Assembly: GCF_040530035.1 (NCBI RefSeq)
Contig: NZ_JBEWCD010000002.1
Coordinates: 2,773,793 to 2,837,792, forward strand
Direction of reading: 5' to 3'
Origin: Roseibium sp. HPY-6
GTDB lineage: Bacteria; Pseudomonadota; Alphaproteobacteria; Rhizobiales; Stappiaceae
DNA length: 64,000 nt
This document shows, one piece after another, positions 17,888 to 25,934 of this stretch (within the stretch, counting starts at the first letter, position 1; every line of letters begins with the position of its first letter). Made by a program: the position numbers and the translations under genes. Under the pieces are notes generated by a model. The model was not told the origin of the DNA and searched no databases. It was given only the letters and a program-made list of their open reading frames with translations.

Positions 17888-19510
17888 ATGACCGAATTTT
17901 TTATGTTTTTTTGTAGCAGTCGACTGGTGCGGCTGTACACGATCCTCCTGTGCCTCATCGGCACGCCGCTGGCCGCTTCTGCAGCGGAATGGCGCGCTTT
18001 GGTTATTGGAATCGACGCCTATCAGCATGTATCTCCGCTGAAAGGTGCCGTGAACGATGCTGAAGACATTGCCAAGACGCTGAAAGCGGCCGGTGTCCGG
18101 GATCTTCAAACATTTTATGATGATGAGGCGACGCGTGCGCGTATCCTATCGGCCTGGCAGGGGCTCATAGAGCGCTCCGCGGAAGACGACGTGCTCGTGC
18201 TTTCTTATGCAGGCCACGGAGCCCAGGAGAAAGAATGGGTTGCGGGTTCGGAAGTTGATGGCCACGATGAAGTCTTTCTTCTCGCCGGCTTTGATGTTTC
18301 AGCGCCTGGGAACGGCGAGCGCCTGCGTGATGACGATATTGCCGCCATGCTGCGCGCAGCGGGGAAACGCAGCGTTCTTGTCATTGCCGACAGTTGTCAT
18401 TCAGGCACAATGACAAGGTCGATAGATCCTCGGATCACAAGACTTGGAACACGCCTCATTGGTCTGCCGCCATTCGAGAACGATTTGTTGCGCAGTCAGC
18501 CTCTGCATCCGGTCCTTAAGGAAAATCAGTCTGAAGGCAGTGATTTGCAGGAACTGCCCAACGTCATTTATGTCGGGGCAACGGTGGACGGTCAGGTTAT
18601 CCCTGAGTTGATGATCGCGGGTGAACCTCGCGGTGCCCTAAGCTGGTCGTTTGCGCGCGGTGTCGAAGGCCGCGCAGATCTCAACAAGGACGGCGGCATC
18701 TCGATGGAGGAGCTGACCCTTTTCCTGAAAGAGACCGTTCGCGTGGCGACAGAGGGCCGCCAGACGCCGAGTCTGACCGTCGGCGGCGGGACGCGTGCAG
18801 CCGTATTGCCAAGGGTTCAAGACAACATCCTGGACAGGGGAAGTGTGGCACTGACGATCGCTGCAAGCACGGATATTGCTCTTCCTGTTCTCAACAGCCT
18901 TTCCGAACGTCATGACGGGGCGCTTCAGGTTGTCACCGATGGCAGTGCCGATCTTTACTGGGACGTTGAGGAGGGAGACGTTCTGACAAAATTCGGCGAT
19001 GTCGTGCTCAGGAAACGGGCCGGAAACGCGGATCGATTTGCGGAGGTCGTCTCCAAGTGGCTTTTCCTGTCCGAACTGTACGCAATTTCACGCGACCGGC
19101 AGCCGGTTGAAGGGACCTTGAAGCCCTCTGTCGGGCATATTCCCGAAGGGTCTCCGCTGAAGGTCGGGCTGAGGTCCGAAGCGGGTGGATACATGGCGGT
19201 CTTTGCGTTGGAGGCGGATGGCACCATACGCCTGCTAGCGCCTGACAAACGTGCTGATCCTCTTGGTAAAGATACAAAAATGGAGGCCAATGCGCCTTAC
19301 ATCCTGAACCTTCGTGCAGCGCTACCCTTCGGTGCGGATCATATTGTCCTCATCCGCTCACAAAAGCCCATGCCTCAACTGGTGGGAGTTCTCTCTGCGA
19401 TGGAGGGGCGACCGCTTGACCCTTCGCTTGCACCGAATCTCCTAAACCTGATTGGGAAATCGGCTGAAGCCGTTGGCATTACCGGAGTATATACGGAACC
19501 TGCCGGCTAG
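17888..19510 (+). CDS. exported caspase-like (C14) protein with EF-hand loop and DUF4384 domain
   Basis: A 540-residue protein with a signal peptide (about residues 10-32, cleavage near ASA-AEW). The caspase-like domain runs from about 35 to 310, with His110 in YAGHGAQ and Cys170 in ADSCHSG, a metacaspase-like dyad. Inside it, D264-LNKDGGISME-E275 is a textbook EF-hand calcium loop (DxNxDGxIxxEE), fitting calcium-controlled activity as known for metacaspases. The C-terminal part (about 405-500) looks like DUF4384 ('AGGYMAVFALEADGTIRLLAP'), a domain often joined to caspase or kinase proteins. Next to the first caspase and the lipoprotein, on the same strand. Confidence 0.88.
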   Translation: MTEFFMFFCSSRLVRLYTILLCLIGTPLAASAAEWRALVIGIDAYQHVSPLKGAVNDAEDIAKTLKAAGVRDLQTFYDDEATRARILSAWQGLIERSAEDDVLVLSYAGHGAQEKEWVAGSEVDGHDEVFLLAGFDVSAPGNGERLRDDDIAAMLRAAGKRSVLVIADSCHSGTMTRSIDPRITRLGTRLIGLPPFENDLLRSQPLHPVLKENQSEGSDLQELPNVIYVGATVDGQVIPELMIAGEPRGALSWSFARGVEGRADLNKDGGISMEELTLFLKETVRVATEGRQTPSLTVGGGTRAAVLPRVQDNILDRGSVALTIAASTDIALPVLNSLSERHDGALQVVTDGSADLYWDVEEGDVLTKFGDVVLRKRAGNADRFAEVVSKWLFLSELYAISRDRQPVEGTLKPSVGHIPEGSPLKVGLRSEAGGYMAVFALEADGTIRLLAPDKRADPLGKDTKMEANAPYILNLRAALPFGADHIVLIRSQKPMPQLVGVLSAMEGRPLDPSLAPNLLNLIGKSAEAVGITGVYTEPAG

Positions 19511-19669
19511 ACTGAGGCGTCTTTGGCAGTCTTTGACGCCCTTCAAGGCGCCTTATTGTGATCATGGCCACAATCAAATCGCCATTTTCAGGTTATAATT
19601 GGCCATGGATTAGCGCCATGCTTTAAAGTCTTTCTTGGCGCAACAAGATGATTGAGTTTGGAGACCGTC

Positions 19670-20353
19670 ATGAAAAACAATTTGTTCAATCTGTTTGAAG
19701 CACGAAGTCTGAAGTCGTCAGTTTTTGCGACGATCGTTGGGTTGGGTGTTGCCGCAAGCGGTTCGGCCTTTGCGGACCCGATTGCGCTTGTTCTTGACAA
19801 GTCTGAAGGCGTGGATGTCTCCGCGTTCTCAGAACTGATGCCGGGAGATGTGATCGACCTTGGCGAAGCGGGACATGTTGACCTTCTCGACTATTCCGCT
19901 TGCCAGGAAGTCCGCATCAAGGCTGGGACGCTCAAAGTATCAGCAACGGGTCTGGAACTCGATGGCGGCAAGGAAGAATTTGTGCGGGCAGGGAACTGCC
20001 TTCAGGCCGACAGCGGCTCAAACACGCAGACCGCGGACAAGGGCCTGACGGTTACCCTGCGTGGGCTGACACTTGAAAACAAGAAAGCTGCCTCGCTGAT
20101 GCTGCGTTTTGACGACAAGGCACGGGATCAGTACGGCTCCGTTTTCGTATCGTTTGGCGGCGGTGAGCCGAAGCGATTTGACGTTCTTGACAACATCGTC
20201 ACCGAAATGCCCGACCGCGAAAGCGAGGAAGAGGCCGTCGAAGTAGAGCTATTCCTGCAAGGAAAAGCGCCGGACTTTGGTGTCGAAATGAGGAAAATCA
20301 CGATTGATCCGGCCCAGGTCGGACGCAAGACTGCGGTCGTCCTCGTGAAATGA
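19670..20353 (+). CDS. exported hypothetical protein in the caspase/CHASE2-cyclase block
   Basis: A 227-residue protein with a signal peptide (about residues 1-35, cleavage near SAFA-DPI). The ATG at 19670 has GGAG 6 bases upstream; the earlier TTG at 19652 does not. The mature part is acidic and beta-rich, with one Cys pair (DYSACQEV and AGNCLQAD). I do not recognise a family. Its stop overlaps the start of the cyclase gene (ATGA), so both are translated together; a periplasmic partner or ligand-sensing subunit for the CHASE2 domain is a reasonable inference. Confidence 0.75.
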   Translation: MKNNLFNLFEARSLKSSVFATIVGLGVAASGSAFADPIALVLDKSEGVDVSAFSELMPGDVIDLGEAGHVDLLDYSACQEVRIKAGTLKVSATGLELDGGKEEFVRAGNCLQADSGSNTQTADKGLTVTLRGLTLENKKAASLMLRFDDKARDQYGSVFVSFGGGEPKRFDVLDNIVTEMPDRESEEEAVEVELFLQGKAPDFGVEMRKITIDPAQVGRKTAVVLVK

Positions 20354-22287
20354 CGTCTGAAGGCCAAGCTGCTGACACTGCCCTGGGCCGAAAGAAGCTT
20401 GTTAGTCTTATTGCCCTTGCAGCGATAAGTGCGGGAATAGTCATCGGCTTATCCGCTAAAAAAGCGATCTGGGAAGGCTGGGTTGTCGACCGCCTTTTCC
20501 AGGTCCGGGCGATTGTCGAAAATGATCAGCGGCCCGCACCTTCTCCTGTAGCTGTCGTCGGGTTGGATCAGACATCACTCGATTCTGAGCGCTTGACCCG
20601 TATCCCGCGTGTCCTGATGACGCCGGTTCTCGCCGAAGCTGGGCAGGCTGTTCTGGATGCCGGCGCGGTTGCGCTCGGGTTCGATTTCGTTTTCGCATAT
20701 AGCGCTGACTCGTTCGTCGACCCAAGTACCGGTGAAGCCCGCTTGAGCGGGTTTGATCGGCCGTTCCAGAGTTTCGTTTACAGAAATCGCGGTAAGGTCT
20801 TCATTGCGCACACCGAAATTGGAGTGCCTCATCGAAGTTTCACTGCCGCAATAGGATCCGGCGGCGTGCGTTCTGTGATCGTTTCAACGGACAATGACGG
20901 TATTGTCCGCGAGCACACGCCACAACTCCCCTTGGGCGAGTCTCCGCACCTCATCGATGCTCTGTTGGGTGTTGGCGGCGCCAAGATTGATGAGCCTTTC
21001 GCCTCTATTCCCACAGCACGATTGGCGACGTCACTGCCCTACATGTCGCTGATTGACGTTCTCGACCTCAAAACGAGCGAAGAAGGTCGAAAGAAACTGG
21101 AAGAATTCGCCCAGGGCAGGATCGTGCTGCTCGGAGGATTGCTGCCCTTTGAAGATGAACATCTTTATTCAGACCGTTTTTTGCCGCACCTGGATTCCGA
21201 AGCCGCGGAAACAGGACCGAGTGGCAGACCGCGAGTTCAACCGCAAACCGCCGGTGTGTTCATACTCGCAGATTTGATCGGCTCAGCCTTGTCTGACCGG
21301 ATAACGGTGGCACCGCCGCAGGGTGTCCTTGCTGCCGTGTCCGTCTTCTTTGCGGTGATAGGTGCCGTTGCAGGTCTGTTCCTGCCTCTTATAGTCCTGC
21401 CCGTTGTAGCGATCTTTGGGGTTGTTGCCGGCCTAAGTCTCGCCCTTGCCGGGCTGGAGATCGGTGTTCTTCTTGCCCCTGGTGTAGCTCCGGTCAGCTG
21501 CGTCAGCGCGATGGTGGCTGCAGCCGTCGGAAAGGTCAGTATTCTGCAACGTCGGCAACGGTCTCTGGTCCGCCTGTTCGGGCATTATCTCGCCCCTGAC
21601 GTCATCAAACATATGGCGGTGTCTGAGGAACTTCCGGCGCTTGGCGGCGAGACACGTCACGTTGTCGTTGCGTTTATCGACATAGTCGGGTTCACCAAGA
21701 TGTCTGAGAAACTGGCTGACCAGGACGTGGTGCGCGTTGTGAACGCCTGTTTCGATGCAATCGGGCAGACCATCACCAAGCATCAGGGCTACATCGACAA
21801 ATACATCGGTGATGCGATCATGGCTGTCTGGAACGCCCCGAATACAGTCGACAATCCTGAAAAAGCGTCTGTCGACGCAGCTCATGAGATTATCAATCAG
21901 CTGGATCACATCCGCCAGATCACCGCCCAAAATGAACTGGATCTTCGAATTGCTTTGAATGCCGGTCCTGTGCTTGTAGGGGATATTGGCGGTGAGCACC
22001 GCCGTTCCTTCACCGTGATGGGAACAACGGTGAACACGGCAAGCAGGGTTGAATCGGTCGCCAAGGACAAGAAGGTGCGCCTTGCGCTAAGCCAGAGCGT
22101 GGCCAACGGGTTGCCAAGGGACTACCCCTTGTCGGAGATCTGGTCCGGTCAACTGCGCGGCCTGAGCACGGAGATATCCGTGTTTACGTTGGATGCTCCT
22201 GAAATTTATATGGAAAAGACTGTGCAGCCGCACGAAGACGATGAAACGCAAGGTGCGGGAAATCTTGTCGAATTTCCCCGACAGTGA
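20350..22287 (+). CDS. CHASE2-domain adenylate/guanylate cyclase (class III)
   Basis: A 645-residue membrane signal protein. TM1 lies at residues 18-36, then an extracytoplasmic CHASE2 domain (about 40-315), then three membrane segments (about 318-400) and a cytoplasmic class III cyclase domain (about 430-600). The catalytic region shows both metal-binding aspartates (AFIDIVGFT and IGDAIMAV), the Lys of DKYIGD typical of ATP-using enzymes, and the transition-state pair in TVNTASRVES. It should therefore be active, probably making cAMP. The start overlaps the preceding exported gene (ATGA). CHASE2 senses unknown envelope signals. Confidence 0.9.
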   Translation: MTSEGQAADTALGRKKLVSLIALAAISAGIVIGLSAKKAIWEGWVVDRLFQVRAIVENDQRPAPSPVAVVGLDQTSLDSERLTRIPRVLMTPVLAEAGQAVLDAGAVALGFDFVFAYSADSFVDPSTGEARLSGFDRPFQSFVYRNRGKVFIAHTEIGVPHRSFTAAIGSGGVRSVIVSTDNDGIVREHTPQLPLGESPHLIDALLGVGGAKIDEPFASIPTARLATSLPYMSLIDVLDLKTSEEGRKKLEEFAQGRIVLLGGLLPFEDEHLYSDRFLPHLDSEAAETGPSGRPRVQPQTAGVFILADLIGSALSDRITVAPPQGVLAAVSVFFAVIGAVAGLFLPLIVLPVVAIFGVVAGLSLALAGLEIGVLLAPGVAPVSCVSAMVAAAVGKVSILQRRQRSLVRLFGHYLAPDVIKHMAVSEELPALGGETRHVVVAFIDIVGFTKMSEKLADQDVVRVVNACFDAIGQTITKHQGYIDKYIGDAIMAVWNAPNTVDNPEKASVDAAHEIINQLDHIRQITAQNELDLRIALNAGPVLVGDIGGEHRRSFTVMGTTVNTASRVESVAKDKKVRLALSQSVANGLPRDYPLSEIWSGQLRGLSTEISVFTLDAPEIYMEKTVQPHEDDETQGAGNLVEFPRQ

Positions 22288-22397
22288 GCGCGGCGCGAAC
22301 AAAACAGTAAGGCTTTTTTGCATCGTGCGCAGTCATCCGGCATGATCCCGAATGCAACGCTTTTTGATGATTTACCCGCTGCAACTAAGGTGCATTG

Positions 22398-24398
22398 ATG
22401 GTTCAATGGCCAAACAACAACAACTCAGGTGCACACCGGCCCGAATTTGACCGAACGGTGATCCGTCCTGCGGGTAACTCGCCGGCAACTCAGCCTGTTC
22501 CTGATCCAGTTCAGCAAGCACGCCCACCGGAAGCAACGAAACCCGGAAAGGGAAAATCCTCGCTTGTGGTCTACGCCACGCTTGCGCTTACTTTTCTTTT
22601 GATCGGCGGTGGCATTGGAGGTCTCGCCCATCTGATTTCTTCAGGTGCAATATCCGTTTCGTCGCCAAAAACGGCAAGTGTCGACCAGGGCGCGCAAACA
22701 CAGCAACCTCCGCAGACCCCGGACACGAATGACTCGCCGGATGAAAAAACCGTCATTTCAACGGACGAAACCAAAACGCCAGATGCCGGCACGACACATC
22801 AGCAACTCACGCTCAACGGTGACGATGAATTGGATGTACCGGCCGATCCGTTTTTCGATATGGCAGTGTCGGCGGTCATACCTCTCGCCGGTGATCCAGT
22901 GCTGTTGAATGACGGGGCTTCTGCGCAACGCATTGAGCTGTCTGAAAGGCTGGTTCCGGAAAGCGACAATACGTCCGGAACAACGGCTTTGCCTACCCCA
23001 AACGCCTTTGTGCTGGACAGCCGGATGCTCAACGACAGTGGAGATCTGGTCATTCGGGCGCCGGGAAGTGAAGCCGACTTTCAGTTCGGCAATTTCGGCG
23101 GGGGCGAGGAGTCCGACAGTCTGATCGTTGAGGAAGAGGGTGGGGCGGATGCAGACGAAGCGCCGGATCTGCCGGTCTTTCTGAAACCGCCGACGGACAC
23201 GCTCGATTTATACCTGACGGAACGTCCGATCGGACAGGGCCCCAACCGGATCGAAATACGAGAGGCGCTCAAGAAAAAGGTTTCGCTCGCGACCTTCCTG
23301 AAGGAAAACGGTTTTGACGAAGACGCCTCCAAATCGCTGCTGGATTTTGCCAAACAGGAACTGAAGCGAAGCGATTTGATCGCGGGCGATAGGGTCGCAG
23401 TAAGGGGGGCAAGGCTGCCCAACCGTCTCGGACGTATCGGCGACTATTACCGGCCGGTTCAGATGTCGCTTTACGCCGCAGATGGAAAGCATCTTGGAAC
23501 AGCTGCCTATTCCGCAACGCGTGACGGCGAGGCTTACGTTCACGGCGCGGATCCTTGGTTCGGAAAGGAAATCGCCCAAGAGGAAGTCGTGCGCGACAAT
23601 AGCGCGAGCGCACCAAAGAGCCATCGGCTGATTGACGGTCTTTATGCAACAGCGGTTCGCAATGCGGTACCGGCGTCAATAGTTGGTGAAGCAATCGCCT
23701 ATCTGGCACCTTCGACCGATTTGAAGAGAGCAATCAAACCCGACGAACGCTTTACGCTCGTCTTTACCGATCAGCCCCGCGACGAGAAGCGGGGCGGGGG
23801 CAGAGTTCTTTTTGCGGGAGTGCGCAAGGGAGATGATTGGTCTGTGCGCTGTTACGTCCTGAAAGCGCCTGGAAACCGGGGGTTTGCGTGCGTGAGCGAG
23901 GGGGGCAAGATCAGCCTCTCCGGTGCGATGCTCGTTCCCGTAAAGGGGGTTCTGACTTCAAAATTCGGTATGCGTTTCCATCCGATCAAAAAGACGGAGC
24001 GGCTTCATGCCGGTGTGGACTGGGCCGCGCCGACAGGCACACCTATTCGAGCCGCGTTCTCCGGCAAGGTGACCTACAAGGACGTTCGTGGCGGGTACGG
24101 CAACTTCATCGAGCTCACCCACAAGGATGGAATCACGACCCGGTACGCTCACATGCACGAATATGCCGACGGCATCGAAATGGGGTCGGTGGTTCAGGCA
24201 GGAGATCTCATCGGGTATGTCGGAACGACAGGTCTTTCAACCGGACCTCATCTCCATTTCGAAATAAGACAGAGAGGAGAACCGACTGATCCACTCGCTT
24301 TCGAAATGGAGACCGGCGCTGATGCGCCCCAATCCGTCGCGAGCAAAGACCTCAAGGCGTACCAGGGCGTGATAGGAGAAGTGCTTGCCGGCCAATAA
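22398..24398 (+). CDS. inner-membrane-anchored M23 (LytM/gp13-type) metallopeptidase
   Basis: A 666-residue protein. A cytoplasmic N-terminal tail (about 1-52, Pro/Gln-rich) leads to one TM segment (about 53-80), a long disordered acidic linker (about 85-270), an SH3b/LysM-like middle part (about 275-500) and a C-terminal M23 domain (about 510-650). The zinc ligands are visible in HAGVDWA and HLHFE, with the intervening YAHM. Such enzymes cut peptidoglycan cross-links, or act as amidase activators when degenerate; here the ligands look complete. The ATG at 22398 is used rather than the TTG just before it. Follows the cyclase gene by 110 bases. Confidence 0.88.
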   Translation: MVQWPNNNNSGAHRPEFDRTVIRPAGNSPATQPVPDPVQQARPPEATKPGKGKSSLVVYATLALTFLLIGGGIGGLAHLISSGAISVSSPKTASVDQGAQTQQPPQTPDTNDSPDEKTVISTDETKTPDAGTTHQQLTLNGDDELDVPADPFFDMAVSAVIPLAGDPVLLNDGASAQRIELSERLVPESDNTSGTTALPTPNAFVLDSRMLNDSGDLVIRAPGSEADFQFGNFGGGEESDSLIVEEEGGADADEAPDLPVFLKPPTDTLDLYLTERPIGQGPNRIEIREALKKKVSLATFLKENGFDEDASKSLLDFAKQELKRSDLIAGDRVAVRGARLPNRLGRIGDYYRPVQMSLYAADGKHLGTAAYSATRDGEAYVHGADPWFGKEIAQEEVVRDNSASAPKSHRLIDGLYATAVRNAVPASIVGEAIAYLAPSTDLKRAIKPDERFTLVFTDQPRDEKRGGGRVLFAGVRKGDDWSVRCYVLKAPGNRGFACVSEGGKISLSGAMLVPVKGVLTSKFGMRFHPIKKTERLHAGVDWAAPTGTPIRAAFSGKVTYKDVRGGYGNFIELTHKDGITTRYAHMHEYADGIEMGSVVQAGDLIGYVGTTGLSTGPHLHFEIRQRGEPTDPLAFEMETGADAPQSVASKDLKAYQGVIGEVLAGQ

Positions 24399-24923
24399 GG
24401 GAGCGTCCGAGCCCTGGAAAGTTGCCTCTCAAAGCGGGTCTGCCCGCTCCACTTGAACCAGACTTTCGTGTTTGAAGCCCGGCGCACGTATTCGTGATCC
24501 TGATCACTGCGAACTGCGAGCATTTCTGCCATTCTGAAATCATCGAAGATTGCGGCTCATAGGCGGGGGCAGCTCAAGAGAACGGGCCCCGAATAGTGTC
24601 GCAGTTTTTTGAAGGAGGTGGAGAAATCACTCAAACCAATGCATGATCTGGATAGTCTATAAGTAATTTTCTGCCGTTTCACTCAATCAAGCGTTGAAGC
24701 GGCAACTGAAAGTGATTGACGTCGGGCGCGGCGCAACTGCTCACCAAAATGATACCACCCTTCGCTCGGTCCACATTCTCATTAATGGATGTGGCGAGGG
24801 AGCCGCTGTTCCGGAACGGGTGCGATCGACATCAGCGTACAGAGCCAGTCAAGCGGTTCAGGCCTTTGGTGCACTGACCCTGAGGCGGCTTGGGCAAAAA
24901 ACTCAAAAGGAATGCGCAGAGCC
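24399..24923. other. 525-base gap with a CRP-like palindrome
   Basis: No convincing gene. At 24493-24508 there is CGTGATCCTGATCACT, a GTGA-N6-TCAC dyad matching 12 of 16 positions of the E. coli CRP consensus. An AGGAGGTGG stretch near 24613 has no suitable start codon at normal spacing. The rest is featureless. Confidence 0.45.
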
Positions 24924-25730
24924 ATGAGAAAATTTGAAGCGACGATCAATGAAAATTTTTGGAGCTTCGCGACAGCAGTTGCGATCGCTGTCTTGACGAC
25001 CGGAATCGGTGTGGGCGGTGCGACGGCTGCCGGTACGACGGAAGACTTTGGCCAAGTGTTGGAGCAGGAGACGACCCTTCACCATTTCCAGGTAGACAAT
25101 GAAAAGTTCGTCGGACAGCGGTTCGCGTTCACCTGTCCTTCGGGCTCGTTGGCTGAACAAACCGTATCTGTTTACGGTTCCGACGAGTACCCCGCATCCA
25201 CTCCTATTTGCCTGGCTGCGCAACACGCAGGCGCAATCAGCAGTGATGGCGGTGACCTGACACTGCAACTCAATCCGGGATCGGCAGCTTACACAGGCAG
25301 CGTTCGAAACGGCGTGAGCACCGAAGACTTCGCAGGAACCGATTTGAGTATCGTGTTCCTGACGGATGAAACCCGTGAAAAACTGGACGCACTGCAAAAC
25401 GAGCTTGTCCCGACATTGAAATGGAAAGACAAGTTTTCCCAAACAGGTCTTGCGAACATTCGTCTGACAGGTCAGCGCTTTGCATTCAATTGCCCGGCGG
25501 CTCCGGAGAAAATTGCCGGTCGCCGGGTTTATGGAACGGACAGTTATCCCTTGAATGCCTATGTGTGCCTCTCCGCTGTTCATGCAGGGCAGATCTCCCT
25601 GTCGGGCGGACCGGTGCTCGTGCAAATGGATCCGGCGCTTGAGGGCAAATTCCGCGGGTCAGAACGAAATGGCGTGGACTCGAAAGACGGACCTAAAACC
25701 GTCCGTTCAATCTCTTTTCCAGCCCGCTAG
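24924..25730 (+). CDS. secreted tandem LCCL-domain protein
   Basis: A 268-residue exported protein: signal peptide (about 10-36), then two LCCL domains (about 62-146 and 181-266). Each repeat shows the family pattern: GQRFAF.CP, VYG(S/T)D.YP, a second Cys (C71/C96; C190/C215), the A.HAG motif, and (G)S.RNGV near the end. LCCL domains are best known from animal extracellular proteins (factor C, cochlin, Lgl1), with a role in ligand or matrix binding, and are less common in bacteria. AAAGGA lies about 12 bases before the chosen ATG; an in-frame ATG at 24912 sits directly on the Shine-Dalgarno sequence and is less likely. Convergent with clpV. Confidence 0.82.
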   Translation: MRKFEATINENFWSFATAVAIAVLTTGIGVGGATAAGTTEDFGQVLEQETTLHHFQVDNEKFVGQRFAFTCPSGSLAEQTVSVYGSDEYPASTPICLAAQHAGAISSDGGDLTLQLNPGSAAYTGSVRNGVSTEDFAGTDLSIVFLTDETREKLDALQNELVPTLKWKDKFSQTGLANIRLTGQRFAFNCPAAPEKIAGRRVYGTDSYPLNAYVCLSAVHAGQISLSGGPVLVQMDPALEGKFRGSERNGVDSKDGPKTVRSISFPAR

Positions 25731-25749
25731 TCACGACACCTGATCGTGA

Positions 25750-25781
25750 GGGACTGGCGCTCGGCAAGGAGCGTCAGTCCC
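25750..25781 (+). terminator. hairpin after the LCCL gene
   Basis: Thirteen-base stem with one G-U pair (25750-25762 with 25769-25781), six-base loop, no long T tail. First of two hairpins in the convergent gap to clpV. Confidence 0.6.
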
Positions 25782-25797
25782 GGATTCATTTAACAGA

Positions 25798-25829
25798 ACG
25801 CTCCCACAGGCAACTGTGGGAGCGTATTT
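25798..25829. terminator. bidirectional terminator between the LCCL gene and clpV
   Basis: Perfect 12-base stem (25798-25809 with 25814-25825) closed by a GCAA tetraloop, followed by ATTTGTT on the plus strand. A further imperfect 13-base dyad (25885-25918) lies nearer the clpV stop. Confidence 0.72.
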
Positions 25830-25934
25830 GTTATTGGCCGGAAGTTTATGAACTTGTTGCAATCAACTGGTGTGCAGCGCCACCAAGTGGTGGAGCCATT
25901 TGGGCGGCACCACCACTTTACCTGAAGGTTTGGG

